The notes beneath the pieces are model-generated. The model saw only the letters and a list, made by a program, of their open reading frames with translations, was not told the origin of the DNA and made no database searches. 64,000 nucleotides of DNA from positions 1 through 64,000 of the forward strand of contig NZ_FOFI01000006.1 in assembly GCF_900110605.1 (NCBI RefSeq), written 5' to 3'. Position numbers and translations under genes: made by a program. Below, piece by piece: positions 26,220 to 35,640 of the stretch. The stretch's first letter is position 1. Every line of letters starts with the position of its first letter. The stretch is from Epilithonimonas lactis. Its GTDB lineage: Bacteria > Bacteroidota > Bacteroidia > Flavobacteriales > Weeksellaceae.

Positions 26220-27595
26220 GAAATATTAATTTAGCTATTATATTAGTTTTTTTTGGATTACTATTAAATTGTCACAACACCAATTCAAAAGAAAAAAATT
26301 CACCGAACACATCAAAAGAGAGTAAAACTACAGAGATTTTTCATTATTTAAAACCAAGTAATAAACCTACCGAACCACAGTATAAAACTTTGTACAATGG
26401 CTATTCTCTTGCAATAAACTCAAATTCTTCTGGTCAAGCCCTCGTTTTTGACAAAGGAGGATTTGAAACAACAAAAATTTTAAATTTTTTTTATGAAACT
26501 CCTGAGATTGTTTTCCATCTTTATAAGTCCAATCTTGATAATATAATTGTTCTGATTGAAGGACGAGATTACTATGGTAGTAATTTAGGAATCTATTATA
26601 TTGAAAAAAACACCAACAAAATCGTTGAAATTGATGATACCATAACTTATGAGCAAGATGATGCCGAAACTAAAGGTTTTAAATTTCCGAAGGCAGAAAT
26701 AACAAAAAATGATGGTAGTTTAAAATGTAAAATTTACCTAGGAAATAAATTTTTGTTTGAAAAAAAATATGATATCTCTTCCAGTGAAGAAAAAACTATA
26801 TCGAAAAAAAATGAACTAAAAAAACAAACTCTTAATGAACACAGTAAAATAACAACTCAAAGTATCTCTTTAGACTTAGACTCAGATGGACATAAGGAGA
26901 ACTTTGTAATTAATTTTAATGATGGAACTATAAAGGGAAATAAAAATTCGGAGAGAGAAATTTTTTTTGATAAAAAATCTCTAATTATTCAGAAAGAGTT
27001 TGAGGACAATAATCCTCACGATCTTATTAATTATAAATACTATCTTAATGAATTGAACAATTCTGTAATTCTGGAGAAAGTGGAATTTAAAAAAGAAACG
27101 TCTGTTGAAAACGTTGATCTATGCAAATTAAACTACACTTATTTTCCTAAAGACAAAATCTACCTTTCCCAAGTAGATTTTTTTAACACGCAATTTTTAC
27201 ATGAATTGGTGAGAGATATCAACCTCAAAGAAGCAATTGAAATTACAACGAAAACAAATCAAAAATATAATTGTACGTCACCGCTAAGCACGAAAGAATT
27301 AGATTTTCTTATAGAAAAAAGTGTTTTGGACAATAATTCTGTTAATAGTTACAATAATCTTGCATATTATCTGGAACAAAATAAACAGTATCGGGAATCA
27401 GTTTTCTTGCTTAAAAATATTCTAGGAAAATATCCCACTCGCGTAGTTTCCTGGATCAATTATGGTGATTCTTTATGGGGAATGAATGATAAACTACAGG
27501 CTAAAGAGGCATATAAGAAATACATATCTTTAATGAAAAGCCAAAACAAAGATTCATCAAAAATTCCTAAGAGAGTTTATGACAGGATTCAATAA
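26216..27595 (+). CDS. Lipoprotein with C-terminal TPR-like region, likely immunity to the GH19/M23 effector
   Basis: 459 aa. Lipoprotein signal with hydrophobic core IILVFFGLLLNC (Cys19). Residues ~215-235 hold SLDLDSDGHKENFVINF, an FG-GAP/EF-hand-like acidic loop. The C-terminus (~375-445) is TPR-like (YNNLAYYLEQNKQYRESVFLL, then SLWGMNDKLQAKEAYKKY). Its start overlaps the effector stop by 4 bp (ATGA), the tightest coupling in the array, making it the best immunity candidate. The periplasmic site fits a peptidoglycan-targeting toxin. The name of the family is not known to me. Confidence 0.68.
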   Translation: MRNINLAIILVFFGLLLNCHNTNSKEKNSPNTSKESKTTEIFHYLKPSNKPTEPQYKTLYNGYSLAINSNSSGQALVFDKGGFETTKILNFFYETPEIVFHLYKSNLDNIIVLIEGRDYYGSNLGIYYIEKNTNKIVEIDDTITYEQDDAETKGFKFPKAEITKNDGSLKCKIYLGNKFLFEKKYDISSSEEKTISKKNELKKQTLNEHSKITTQSISLDLDSDGHKENFVINFNDGTIKGNKNSEREIFFDKKSLIIQKEFEDNNPHDLINYKYYLNELNNSVILEKVEFKKETSVENVDLCKLNYTYFPKDKIYLSQVDFFNTQFLHELVRDINLKEAIEITTKTNQKYNCTSPLSTKELDFLIEKSVLDNNSVNSYNNLAYYLEQNKQYRESVFLLKNILGKYPTRVVSWINYGDSLWGMNDKLQAKEAYKKYISLMKSQNKDSSKIPKRVYDRIQ

Positions 27596-27653
27596 GAGAA
27601 AGGAGAACTTTTTAACAAGAATAGCAGTAGAAAATTTACCTGCATCTATTAAA

Positions 27654-28811
27654 ATGAAATATTTATTTACATTTAGCCTTGCGACAACTTTATCTATTAC
27701 ATCTTGTAACGGACAGGATGATAAAAAAATAAATTCAAATGTAAAGGATTCTTTAAAAAATGCACCCTACAGCATATCAAAAGAAGGAGATGGAATAACG
27801 TTTAATTATGACACGCTCTCTGCGGAATATATTGCCCTAGCAAACAAAAGTTTAATAAATAGGTCATACAAATTCCCTACAGATAAAACCTTCGAAACTA
27901 AGATCAAAGACATATTTGAGTTTGACATTACTCAATATAAAAATAAAATTGTTGTGCTGAATCCTTCAATGTTTCCGAACATTGCCATAAAAGAAAAAAA
28001 CTTTATACTCATAGAAGATCCGGACTTCGACAGCAAAGAGAAAATCAACACAGATCTCCTATTTTATTATAACAATTATCTTTTCAATAATGATAGAATT
28101 GCATACAACTATTTAAAACTAAACCAATCCATATTATTAAAAGACCTGGTGCGATTATTCGGTTACAATAAGGATAAAGAATTAGTGAAATTTGCGTTTG
28201 ACGGATTCGATTTTAATAATGAGATCTCTTTTCATGACCTAATTTTTTCGTACAACACTGCTGATAAAAAATTTTACATCAGAAAAGAGATTTTTGATGA
28301 TATCGAAAACATAATTTTTGGAGGTGAAACTGAGGATCTCTCTTATGCAAAGGATGGTATTGGTTACAATAGAGTAAGTAACATCATTGATAAAATATCC
28401 GAAAATAAAATGCAATACTTTCAACCAGAAGAAACAATCGCCTATCTATATGATAAACAATTGAGAATTGGTATCACTGGGAGTATTGAAGAAACCTTAA
28501 ATAAAAATAGTATTTATAAAAAAAATTTACAAAAGAATAATTTTTATGGGTTTGAAAGATTGAGAGACTATGCTGAAACAATTCACCAACCCTCAGCTGA
28601 AATCGTTAATAAAGTTATGAGTTTCAAAATTTACGACAACGATGGATTTTCAAATTTACGAAAGGAAAAAACCGCCACTTCAGAAATTGTACAAAAAATA
28701 AAATCTGGTGAGAGTGTGGATGTTTTAGATAATTCTGGAGATTGGTTCCTTGTGAAAACAAAAGAAGGAAAGGAAGGATATTTACATAAAAGCCGTATAA
28801 AATCAAATTAA
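27654..28811 (+). CDS. Lipoprotein with C-terminal SH3-like domain, candidate orphan immunity
   Basis: 385 aa from the ATG at 27654, chosen because it starts directly at the signal peptide (MKYLFTFSLATTLSITSC, lipobox ITSC). The frame is open upstream to 27579, but that would put 25 non-signal residues first. The body (about 50-300) is paralogous to the lipoprotein at 28902: shared SYKFPTDKTFETKIKDIF and LFNNDR...FGYNKD blocks. The last ~65 residues are a bacterial SH3 domain (NLRKEKTATSEIVQKIKSGE...GYLHKSRI). It follows the previous lipoprotein on the same strand. Immunity or binding to peptidoglycan-type ligands is inferred. Confidence 0.62.
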   Translation: MKYLFTFSLATTLSITSCNGQDDKKINSNVKDSLKNAPYSISKEGDGITFNYDTLSAEYIALANKSLINRSYKFPTDKTFETKIKDIFEFDITQYKNKIVVLNPSMFPNIAIKEKNFILIEDPDFDSKEKINTDLLFYYNNYLFNNDRIAYNYLKLNQSILLKDLVRLFGYNKDKELVKFAFDGFDFNNEISFHDLIFSYNTADKKFYIRKEIFDDIENIIFGGETEDLSYAKDGIGYNRVSNIIDKISENKMQYFQPEETIAYLYDKQLRIGITGSIEETLNKNSIYKKNLQKNNFYGFERLRDYAETIHQPSAEIVNKVMSFKIYDNDGFSNLRKEKTATSEIVQKIKSGESVDVLDNSGDWFLVKTKEGKEGYLHKSRIKSN

Positions 28812-28901
28812 AAATAATATAATTTGAAAGGATATTATCATTACAAGAACTGACACTTTAGAAGATGTAGACTCCTCTTCAACAACTAGAAGTTAAATAT
28901 T

Positions 28902-30101
28902 ATGAAAAATGCACTAATAATATCATTGATAGTATTTCAATTATTTTCTTGTCAAAAAGATGACAAAAAATCAGCAAACATTGCATCTAATAATATAACT
29001 ATGGAAGTACCTAAATGTTTATATCCCCAACTTAAAGCAGGTTACTCTGCTGAAAAAAGTGAAACAGATTATCCTAATTATGAATATAAAATATCGGATT
29101 TAGACTGTTCAATTCCTCTATTAGAAAGGGAATTACAAAAAAAATCGTTTAAATTTTTGTCCCCAGAAGATTTTTCGACTAAGGTTTATGAAATTTTCCA
29201 CAGGAAAATAGATTATGGTAAGACTACAAAATACCTCTATGTTGATGGTAATAACGCATGTAATAAAGAAATTATCTATAATAAAAATTCTGATGATGAA
29301 ATGGTTCCTCAATCCTATTATTTAGTAAAAAACAAAAGTTTTATTACCGAATTATTGTCTATCCCTGAAATTATTGATTATCAAAAAGAATTTCCAGAAT
29401 CTCTAAAGTATGAAGAAGAGCAGGTCAATAAAAATCAAGGTGATGTGAAAATCACAAAATGGAGTGAAGATAACAATCTTGCACAAATCAGGAATAATAA
29501 TATAGAGAAACTTGTTAATCGAAATTTGTTTTTATTTAATAATAAAAATGAGCAATTAACCTGGCTTTTATCTAATGATGAAAGTTTCCTAGAGATGCTT
29601 TGTAAAATCTATGGTTATGATTATAATGATAAAATAAACCAACATTTCATAAAAAAAAATATAGTAAATAACAGTATTGATCGAAATATCAATTTCTTTT
29701 TCAACGAGAGTTGTGATGAAAAGCTTGTTATTCATGAGAATTTTATTAATTCATTCAACAATACACTCCAGATTTCCAAAAAATCCAGCGATGCTATAAT
29801 ATTGAAAAACATTGCTTCGCGCGTAATGAGTAGTCCTGAATATGAAAAATTTTCGAAAGAAGATAAGGTAATGTTAGTTAGCTACTTAGCAAACGTTTTT
29901 GATCCTCTTTTTAAGACCTATCATAATGATAACACAGATTGGGGAACTCTTACAATCTTAGCAGATGCTAAAGATTATTATGATGCAGAATGGAACGAAG
30001 TCACTTCTATAATTGTTAAAAATAATTATTATAACCTTCCTAATCTTAAAATGTCATTAGATTATGCAAACCAATTTGACTCTGTGGGTGCTCCTGATTG
30101 A
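28902..30101 (+). CDS. Lipoprotein, paralogue of the preceding one, candidate orphan immunity
   Basis: 399 aa with lipoprotein signal ending VFQLFSC (Cys17) and charged QKDDKK start. The central region matches the previous gene (SFKFLSPEDFSTKVYEIF; LFNNKNEQL...IYGYDYND) but lacks its SH3 domain. Instead it has a helical C-terminal extension with an EYEKFSKEDKVMLVSYLANVF segment. Very AT-rich with frequent AAA/AAT codons, as in the rest of this array. No catalytic residues stand out. Likely part of an immunity gene bank; function inferred from neighbourhood. Confidence 0.58.
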   Translation: MKNALIISLIVFQLFSCQKDDKKSANIASNNITMEVPKCLYPQLKAGYSAEKSETDYPNYEYKISDLDCSIPLLERELQKKSFKFLSPEDFSTKVYEIFHRKIDYGKTTKYLYVDGNNACNKEIIYNKNSDDEMVPQSYYLVKNKSFITELLSIPEIIDYQKEFPESLKYEEEQVNKNQGDVKITKWSEDNNLAQIRNNNIEKLVNRNLFLFNNKNEQLTWLLSNDESFLEMLCKIYGYDYNDKINQHFIKKNIVNNSIDRNINFFFNESCDEKLVIHENFINSFNNTLQISKKSSDAIILKNIASRVMSSPEYEKFSKEDKVMLVSYLANVFDPLFKTYHNDNTDWGTLTILADAKDYYDAEWNEVTSIIVKNNYYNLPNLKMSLDYANQFDSVGAPD

Positions 30102-30238
30102 TGCAAATAGAATCTGAATTAATAAATCTTATAAAAAATTACATCCTTCAACTATTGTTTTTTTTTTAAGATGCTAATAAAAAACAAAGTAAATATTTTC
30201 TCCAACTGCAGAATAAAGATGAAGAATCAAAAAAAAAC

Positions 30239-31309
30239 ATGTTTACAATTCTAAAAAATATTGTATTACTACTATTTTTAATAACTTTTATAAGTTGTAG
30301 TTCTCAAGATAAAAAATATATCGATTCTGAGACTATAATTGATAAAAGTCAAAATAATAGTTTGTATACATCCAAAGTATTAGATGGATTATTCGAAATT
30401 AAAAATGGTACCTATAAAGACATCGGAGGTACTAATTATGAAAAATATTCATTACTGGAAATAGGTATTGTTAATGATAAAAAAAACAAATCTATTTTAT
30501 CGAAAAATATGAGAAGATACCTTCTATTATTTAATAGAAACATACTAAAAGATACTCTCAAAATAGACGAAGGCTTTGATTATTCAATATACCATGACAA
30601 CAAAAATGATAAAGACAGGATATATGTAGGAAAATATAGCTCACAAACTGAATATTTTCAAGTGTTACAAGTTTATAAAATTAGTCAAAATATCAAAATA
30701 GAAAAATACAACTTGAGTATTGATACTTTTTGTCCGATTCCGAATGACTACATAAGTGATGATGATTCAAATTATAAATTTGGTATTGCCAAGGAGTCAA
30801 AAAAACAAGATGCCAAAATCGAAGCAAATGATTACTTATTATTCCAAAAAGAACTACTCTATCAATTCATACTTAACGATATCAACGAAAAGAATATTTT
30901 ATCGGTCAATGCTAGAAGTAAAATTGAAAAAGTAGTTCACAATTATTACAATGCTAAAGATTTCAATACAACGGAATTTCATCAAAGAATTTTAAATGGA
31001 GCTACAACCAATAAAAAATATGTTGAATTATTACCCATATGGTTAAATTCGATTCAAACTTTAGATTTGGACGATGTAATTCCTCATGATGATGTTCCAA
31101 ATTGGAGGTATCCATATGACGAAATTAATTCCTTTAAACCCGTCCTTTTATTTTACACTGATTTAGCAGATACTGACAAAACTTATAGTATTCCTTTTTA
31201 TCATATGGCATTATATACCTCTTTAGTTTCATGGAAAAAGCGAAAATCTTTTTTTGAAGAAATAGAGCAAGTCAAAATAAAAATAAAAAGTGAAGTTATT
31301 CAGGATTGA
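30239..31309 (+). CDS. Lipoprotein, candidate immunity (WRYPY family, copy 1)
   Basis: 356 aa. Signal with long hydrophobic core and lipobox FISC (Cys20), then SSQDKKY. The C-terminal third has the block NWRYPYDEINSF...YHMALYTSLVSWKKRKSFFEEI, shared with the next gene (DWRYPYSQIKSL...QQMALYMYFLPWKEREKVYKEI). This tail is also present as a damaged DNA duplicate at 33764. The WRYPY block marks a small paralogue family in this locus. Not recognised as a named family; immunity is a guess from the array setting. Confidence 0.57.
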   Translation: MFTILKNIVLLLFLITFISCSSQDKKYIDSETIIDKSQNNSLYTSKVLDGLFEIKNGTYKDIGGTNYEKYSLLEIGIVNDKKNKSILSKNMRRYLLLFNRNILKDTLKIDEGFDYSIYHDNKNDKDRIYVGKYSSQTEYFQVLQVYKISQNIKIEKYNLSIDTFCPIPNDYISDDDSNYKFGIAKESKKQDAKIEANDYLLFQKELLYQFILNDINEKNILSVNARSKIEKVVHNYYNAKDFNTTEFHQRILNGATTNKKYVELLPIWLNSIQTLDLDDVIPHDDVPNWRYPYDEINSFKPVLLFYTDLADTDKTYSIPFYHMALYTSLVSWKKRKSFFEEIEQVKIKIKSEVIQD

Positions 31310-31392
31310 TAAAATTAATATTTCCATTAAATATAACATTTAAAATTCGAGAATTGACGCAGAAAACTTAATGACAGAAAAATTTGATAAAA

Positions 31393-32466
31393 ATGGAAAT
31401 ACCATTAAATAAAATATTCTTCCTCTTGTTATTTTTAATTATAAGTTGTCATGGCGATGCGCAAGACAAAAGTAAAAGTCAACCAAAAAAAGAACAAGCA
31501 GAAGTTACGAGTTACAATTTCTTTAATAAAAAATATTTAGATGATTATCATATAACGATTGATGAGTCTAATCTTTCTGATCATCCTCTTTTCTCTTTTT
31601 TAGATTGTAAAAAAGAAGGATATTTTACTGTACATGCAGTTCCAACAGAAGATCACACGAAATATTATTGGGAAGAATCTTATCCCAAAAACTTGAAAGA
31701 ATTTGAAGCAGAAAAAGAATATGTAAAAAATACAATGTCAGAAGACCCCTATGGTTATGAGTTTTTTGCATATTGGATTCCTTCAAAGTACATTAGCCGA
31801 AAAAATAATTGTACAAAAGAAAGCATTGTTATCGACAAAGATGCAGTTGCGAAAATTTTTAATTATGATAAAGAATCAAAAAGCTGGATATTTTTAAAAG
31901 ATGTAAAATCTAATATCCTTCCACCATACAGAGAAAATAATTTTTTTGAAGATGAGTTTCCTTCATTTTTTAAGTTAAATAATGTAGAAAATCCGTATGA
32001 AAATTTTCTTTCAATTCTATTATACTCCTATAAGAAAGATGGGATAACTGCAGAAAATATCGTTTCTAATGATTCTAAAGCTTTTATTGAAAGTCATATT
32101 AGTAATTACATGCACAAAGAAGATTTCTATCGAGATTCATTTTCTAAAAGAGAATCAAAAATAATCGACAATACAATTTCAGCAGAAAGTATGAAGATAT
32201 GGAATCTCTGTAATAGTAAACTTGATTTTTCAAACGATGCTTCAGAAAATGATTTGGAATCTGATTGGAGATATCCTTATAGTCAAATAAAATCTTTAAG
32301 CATAATTTATAACCTTTATACTGATTCTAGCTATGGAGACTCTTTTGAAGGCAGAACTCTTCCCCAGCAAATGGCTTTGTACATGTACTTTTTGCCATGG
32401 AAAGAGAGAGAAAAAGTTTACAAAGAAATAGATGCTTTGAAAAAACAATTAAGGTTCTACAAGTGA
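31393..32466 (+). CDS. Lipoprotein, candidate immunity (WRYPY family, copy 2)
   Basis: 357 aa from the ATG at 31393 (the frame opens at a TTG three codons earlier, but the ATG begins the signal peptide). Lipobox LIISC, then HGDAQDKSK. Paralogue of the lipoprotein at 30239 through the WRYPY and W-KxRE-K-YKEI C-terminal blocks; N-terminal halves have diverged. It lies 83 bp downstream of that gene. Rapid N-terminal divergence with a retained tail is what one expects of immunity genes following different toxins, but that is an inference. Confidence 0.57.
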   Translation: MEIPLNKIFFLLLFLIISCHGDAQDKSKSQPKKEQAEVTSYNFFNKKYLDDYHITIDESNLSDHPLFSFLDCKKEGYFTVHAVPTEDHTKYYWEESYPKNLKEFEAEKEYVKNTMSEDPYGYEFFAYWIPSKYISRKNNCTKESIVIDKDAVAKIFNYDKESKSWIFLKDVKSNILPPYRENNFFEDEFPSFFKLNNVENPYENFLSILLYSYKKDGITAENIVSNDSKAFIESHISNYMHKEDFYRDSFSKRESKIIDNTISAESMKIWNLCNSKLDFSNDASENDLESDWRYPYSQIKSLSIIYNLYTDSSYGDSFEGRTLPQQMALYMYFLPWKEREKVYKEIDALKKQLRFYK

Positions 32467-32534
32467 TCCAAATTGGGTTAAACCTTCAGTAATAAAAAGA
32501 CTGTGTGCATTACATTTAATTTGAAAATATAATC

Positions 32535-33752
32535 ATGAAAAAGTTATTTTTCCTTTTATCGCTGTTCATTATTTTCAGTTGTAAAAAAACATCTTCATTG
32601 GAGAATAGTGCGAGTAATCAAAATTCTAGTAATGAATATCTATTCGATTATCACAAAGATCGTTTGGATACAGATGATAAAGCTATGGAAAATAGCACTT
32701 CTTATCAACTTGAAGATTACATCATCCCAATCTCTAAAAGCGATTTTGTCAAGGATTCTCTTTTGTATAAGAACGATGTCTCGAATAATAAATCTGCCTT
32801 TGAGTATCCCACTCTAAACACTTCTTTTGGTAAAGTAAAATTCGCAGCTGATAAGAACACGAGTTCAGATTCTTATGTTGATTATTCTTATCTTGGTTTC
32901 AATCAAAAAAATAATTTCCATGTCATCAATATCAGACTCTATGAAGGGGAAAGAGCTTTACTTATGAATGATAAAAGCTATAAATACACTATCTTGGATG
33001 GCATTCCCTTGTTCTCAAATAATGCAGAAGACGCATTAGTTTATAAAGATCAGGACGGATTATCTTCATATTTAGCTTTTTATAAAATAGAAGATGGCTC
33101 TTTAAATAAGTATTTGTCTTTATCATCGGATGAAAACATTATAGATAGTGCGGTCTGGGATCATGAAAATAATGCAGTTATTAAGTTGAGAAACCTAAGC
33201 GATGGATCCACTAAATATTACAAAATAGATAGTAAAGGCTTAAATTCCCATCCTCAAAATTCTTCCTCAATTACTAGCTTTACTCCAAAAAATTATGAAA
33301 TTTTAGCCAAAGCAGAGCATGATTGGAATGGCGATAAAATTAAAGATATCGTAATTGTTTATGATTCTATCCCTGCTGGAAAATGGGAAGGTATGGGAAA
33401 AAGACCTTTATTAGCTTTAAAGGGTGTTGGGAACAATCAATATCAATTTTGGTTCAGAAATGATGAAGCAATACCTTGTAGAAATTGCTCTGGAAACGCC
33501 GATCCCACATTTGAAATTAATCAAAAAGATGGATTTTTAAAATATTCTGACATCTCATTAATTTCATCAACTGTAAAAACCATAGAATATATATTTGATA
33601 ATAGTTTAAACTTTTATCTGGTCAATATTGATATTGAAGATTCTTCAAATCAGCCAATAAAAAATCGTTTTACGAAAAAAGAACTGGGCAACATTCATCT
33701 AAAATCAATTAATATCAAAAATCTTGAAAATAAATTGATCAACTCCGATTGA
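32535..33752 (+). CDS. Lipoprotein with FG-GAP/EF-hand-like loop, candidate immunity
   Basis: 405 aa with lipoprotein signal ending LFIIFSC (Cys16) and a KKTSS start. The mature region looks beta-rich (repeated YLGFNQKNNFHVINIRLYEGE-like strands). Around residue 260 is HDWNGDKIKDIVIVYD, a DxNxDxxxD loop followed by a beta strand, like the loops in the proteins at 5379, 6064 and 26216. A CRNCSG pair of Cys lies near 317. Such loops bind calcium in FG-GAP proteins and in XAC2610-type inhibitors of GH19 toxins, so this is a plausible inhibitor of the GH19 domain. That link is speculative. Confidence 0.58.
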   Translation: MKKLFFLLSLFIIFSCKKTSSLENSASNQNSSNEYLFDYHKDRLDTDDKAMENSTSYQLEDYIIPISKSDFVKDSLLYKNDVSNNKSAFEYPTLNTSFGKVKFAADKNTSSDSYVDYSYLGFNQKNNFHVINIRLYEGERALLMNDKSYKYTILDGIPLFSNNAEDALVYKDQDGLSSYLAFYKIEDGSLNKYLSLSSDENIIDSAVWDHENNAVIKLRNLSDGSTKYYKIDSKGLNSHPQNSSSITSFTPKNYEILAKAEHDWNGDKIKDIVIVYDSIPAGKWEGMGKRPLLALKGVGNNQYQFWFRNDEAIPCRNCSGNADPTFEINQKDGFLKYSDISLISSTVKTIEYIFDNSLNFYLVNIDIEDSSNQPIKNRFTKKELGNIHLKSINIKNLENKLINSD

Positions 33753-33763
33753 GATGATGTTGT

Positions 33764-33938
33764 AATAGTATTCCTTTTTATCATATGGCATTATACACCT
33801 CTTTAGTTTCATGGAAAAAGTGCAAATCTTTTTTGGAGAAATATAGCAAGTTAAAGTAAAAATAAAAAGGGAAGTTATTCAAGATTGATAAAATTATTTA
33901 TCACGTGCAAAGGACAAGATGATAAACCGACAAAGTAA
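33764..33938 (+). pseudogene. Remnants of lost lipoprotein genes (WRYPY-family tail plus lipobox fragment)
   Basis: Bases 33764-33896 are a near-copy of 31184-31316, the 3' end of the WRYPY-family lipoprotein gene, including the stop and the following GATAAAATTA. A one-base loss in a T run (six versus seven T) and substitutions break the frame. Directly after, 33897-33938 reads in one frame as FITCKGQDDKPTK then stop, which looks like the lipobox and first mature residues of another lipoprotein (compare ITSCNGQDDKK at 27654). The stretch is thus a mosaic of two dead lipoprotein fragments left by recombination in the array. Confidence 0.75.
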
Positions 33939-33958
33939 AACTTCAAATTAAAAATACC

Positions 33959-34411
33959 ATGAAAAAAATCCTTATCTACATCCCTATAATTTTCTTTTTT
34001 TCTGGTTGCAAAAAAAATAATTCCGCAAAAACTATTTTTAATGATCAAAAAACAATTGCTCCAAAGAATGCGAAGAATGACATATCTAAAATCAAAAATG
34101 ATTCTTGGAACGGGATTTATTATTTCGAAGCATCAAACAGAGATAATGTAAAAACAATTTTTGATATTACTATTTTTTCATTAGAAAACATTTCGTTAGC
34201 TGTGACTGAGGAAGGGATGAAGAATAATTACTCTAGTCTAAAAGCAGCAAAAATTGACAATGAAAAAATTAGAATAGATTATGATCCTTCTTCTGATGGC
34301 ATGGGAACAATCTACATTGAAAAATCTGATGATAGGTTTTACATTTCTGGAAATCCAATATACTTTATCAATCCAGGAAATAACGAAATGCCTCTAAAGA
34401 AAATAAAATAG
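33959..34411 (+). CDS. Small lipoprotein, candidate immunity
   Basis: 150 aa with lipobox FFSGC (Cys17) and a KKNNSAK start. The mature domain (~45-150) begins SWNGIYYFEASN and is predicted to be a compact beta barrel ending FYISGNPIYFINPGN. Same length as the next lipoprotein but little sequence identity; both have a general shape like small periplasmic enzyme inhibitors. It follows the remnant region by 20 bp. Function not recognised. Confidence 0.57.
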   Translation: MKKILIYIPIIFFFSGCKKNNSAKTIFNDQKTIAPKNAKNDISKIKNDSWNGIYYFEASNRDNVKTIFDITIFSLENISLAVTEEGMKNNYSSLKAAKIDNEKIRIDYDPSSDGMGTIYIEKSDDRFYISGNPIYFINPGNNEMPLKKIK

Positions 34412-34485
34412 TTGGCGCGTGATCCCACTGAAACAACAAAAGATCATCAAGATTAAAAATACACAAGAATATAATTTAAACTAAT

Positions 34486-34938
34486 ATGAAAAAAACGAAT
34501 TTAATCATCACCATTTTCTTTATTGTATTTACATGTTTATCATGCAAAAATACATCAAAGAAAGAAGCAGGTACAATCGAAAACAAGATTGAAAAGTCAT
34601 CTGAGATCCCATCAAAATATTTTGGAACTTTCAGCGCCAGCGTTGAAACTGAAGCAACAACAACTGGAATGGCTTCCATATCTTACTATTTTACGATCAA
34701 CGAAAAGGGAGCGAATTTGGAAACCAACACATATCATGAGGCGATCAGATGTAATGGGAAATATCAAGGAAAAATGAACAACAATATCCTTGAATTATTT
34801 TACATCGGAACTGAAGACAATTGTGGAAATGAGGTTTCCAATTTTAACATCAAAAATGAAGGAGATAAATTTTATATTCAAGGTTTAGGCGGTGAAGGTA
34901 CTTTTGATTTATGGCTGGAACTTAAGAAAACAAAGTAG
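34486..34938 (+). CDS. Small lipoprotein, candidate immunity
   Basis: 150 aa. Signal with core IIITIFFIVF and lipobox CLSC (Cys20), then KNTSKKEAG. The mature domain starts YFGTFSASVETEATTTGM and alternates short beta strands (KYQGKMNNNILELFYIG, KFYIQGLGGEGTFDLWLEL). Two Cys residues (in RCNGKY and DNCGNE) may form a disulfide. Similar build to the lipoprotein at 33959. A small periplasmic inhibitor role is possible but inferred only from context. Confidence 0.57.
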   Translation: MKKTNLIITIFFIVFTCLSCKNTSKKEAGTIENKIEKSSEIPSKYFGTFSASVETEATTTGMASISYYFTINEKGANLETNTYHEAIRCNGKYQGKMNNNILELFYIGTEDNCGNEVSNFNIKNEGDKFYIQGLGGEGTFDLWLELKKTK

Positions 34939-34998
34939 AATTACCTATTGAGATGGTTATAAGGATGGTCACTTATTGGATCACTAAAAATATTAATT

Positions 34999-35640
34999 AT
35001 GACAAATAGAGTGATTTGCTATATTAGTTTATGTTTTTTCATGCTGCTTTCCTGTAAAAAAAGCACAGATGATAAGTCGTCTTATTTCTCAAAGGAAGAC
35101 AAAAGAGCAGATACTTTGGAAGTCATATATCATCATAATAAGAAAATCAAAGAACTGTTTCTCTCGCAATATGAAAATGAGAAAAATGTAAGATTATTCT
35201 TTTCTGAAAATGGAAAAATAGAGAAGAAAGTCTTAAATTTCAATAGTTACCCTGAAGATCATTATGAGTACAATCAAAACGGAAAACTCATCCATCAATG
35301 GAGACAAGGCAATATTGGCGGCTGTATTGCGATAATTGATAGAGAGATCTTTTGGGATGGAAAAGAAAATATCACCAAAGAGATCATTCATAAAAGTATA
35401 GGAAACAGATGTAGTGAGAAAATTTTACTGCAAGAGATCAAAGAATATTTTCCAGGCACAAAAAAAGTTAGATCTTTGAGCAACACCCATGAAAGCTACG
35501 AAGGAAGTGCTGAATGTCCTTGTGGAATTTGGAAAGAATATGATAAGGATCAAAGAGTAATTGGTCAAACCAAATATGTAGATTGCAGTGATACGAATAC
35601 TTTTTGTGAAGATGGAAATATTGATAATGAAAACTATTAA
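34999..35640 (+). CDS. Lipoprotein with MORN/YD-like strands, last gene of the immunity array
   Basis: 213 aa. Lipoprotein signal MTNRVICYISLCFFMLLSC, then KKSTDDKSS. The body contains FFSENGKIEKKVLNF, YEYNQNGKLIHQW and KEYDKDQRVIGQTKY, which resemble MORN-variant/YD-type beta repeats, a feature also seen in the candidate immunity lipoprotein at 2546. Six Cys in the C-terminal half (CSEK, CPCG, CSDT, CEDG) suggest disulfides. It ends at a strong bidirectional terminator facing hcp. Confidence 0.58.
   Translation: MTNRVICYISLCFFMLLSCKKSTDDKSSYFSKEDKRADTLEVIYHHNKKIKELFLSQYENEKNVRLFFSENGKIEKKVLNFNSYPEDHYEYNQNGKLIHQWRQGNIGGCIAIIDREIFWDGKENITKEIIHKSIGNRCSEKILLQEIKEYFPGTKKVRSLSNTHESYEGSAECPCGIWKEYDKDQRVIGQTKYVDCSDTNTFCEDGNIDNENY

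Noticed and set aside
34935-34949. Partial match to the dyad (GTAGAATTACCTAT)
   Set aside because: It runs over the stop of the lipoprotein at 34486, lacks the CTAC arm at the right spacing, and is probably chance.
26216-35640. Lipoprotein array as a polysaccharide-utilisation or adhesin cluster
   Set aside because: No SusC/SusD, glycosidase or sorting tail is present; the overlap with the GH19/M23 effector points to immunity.
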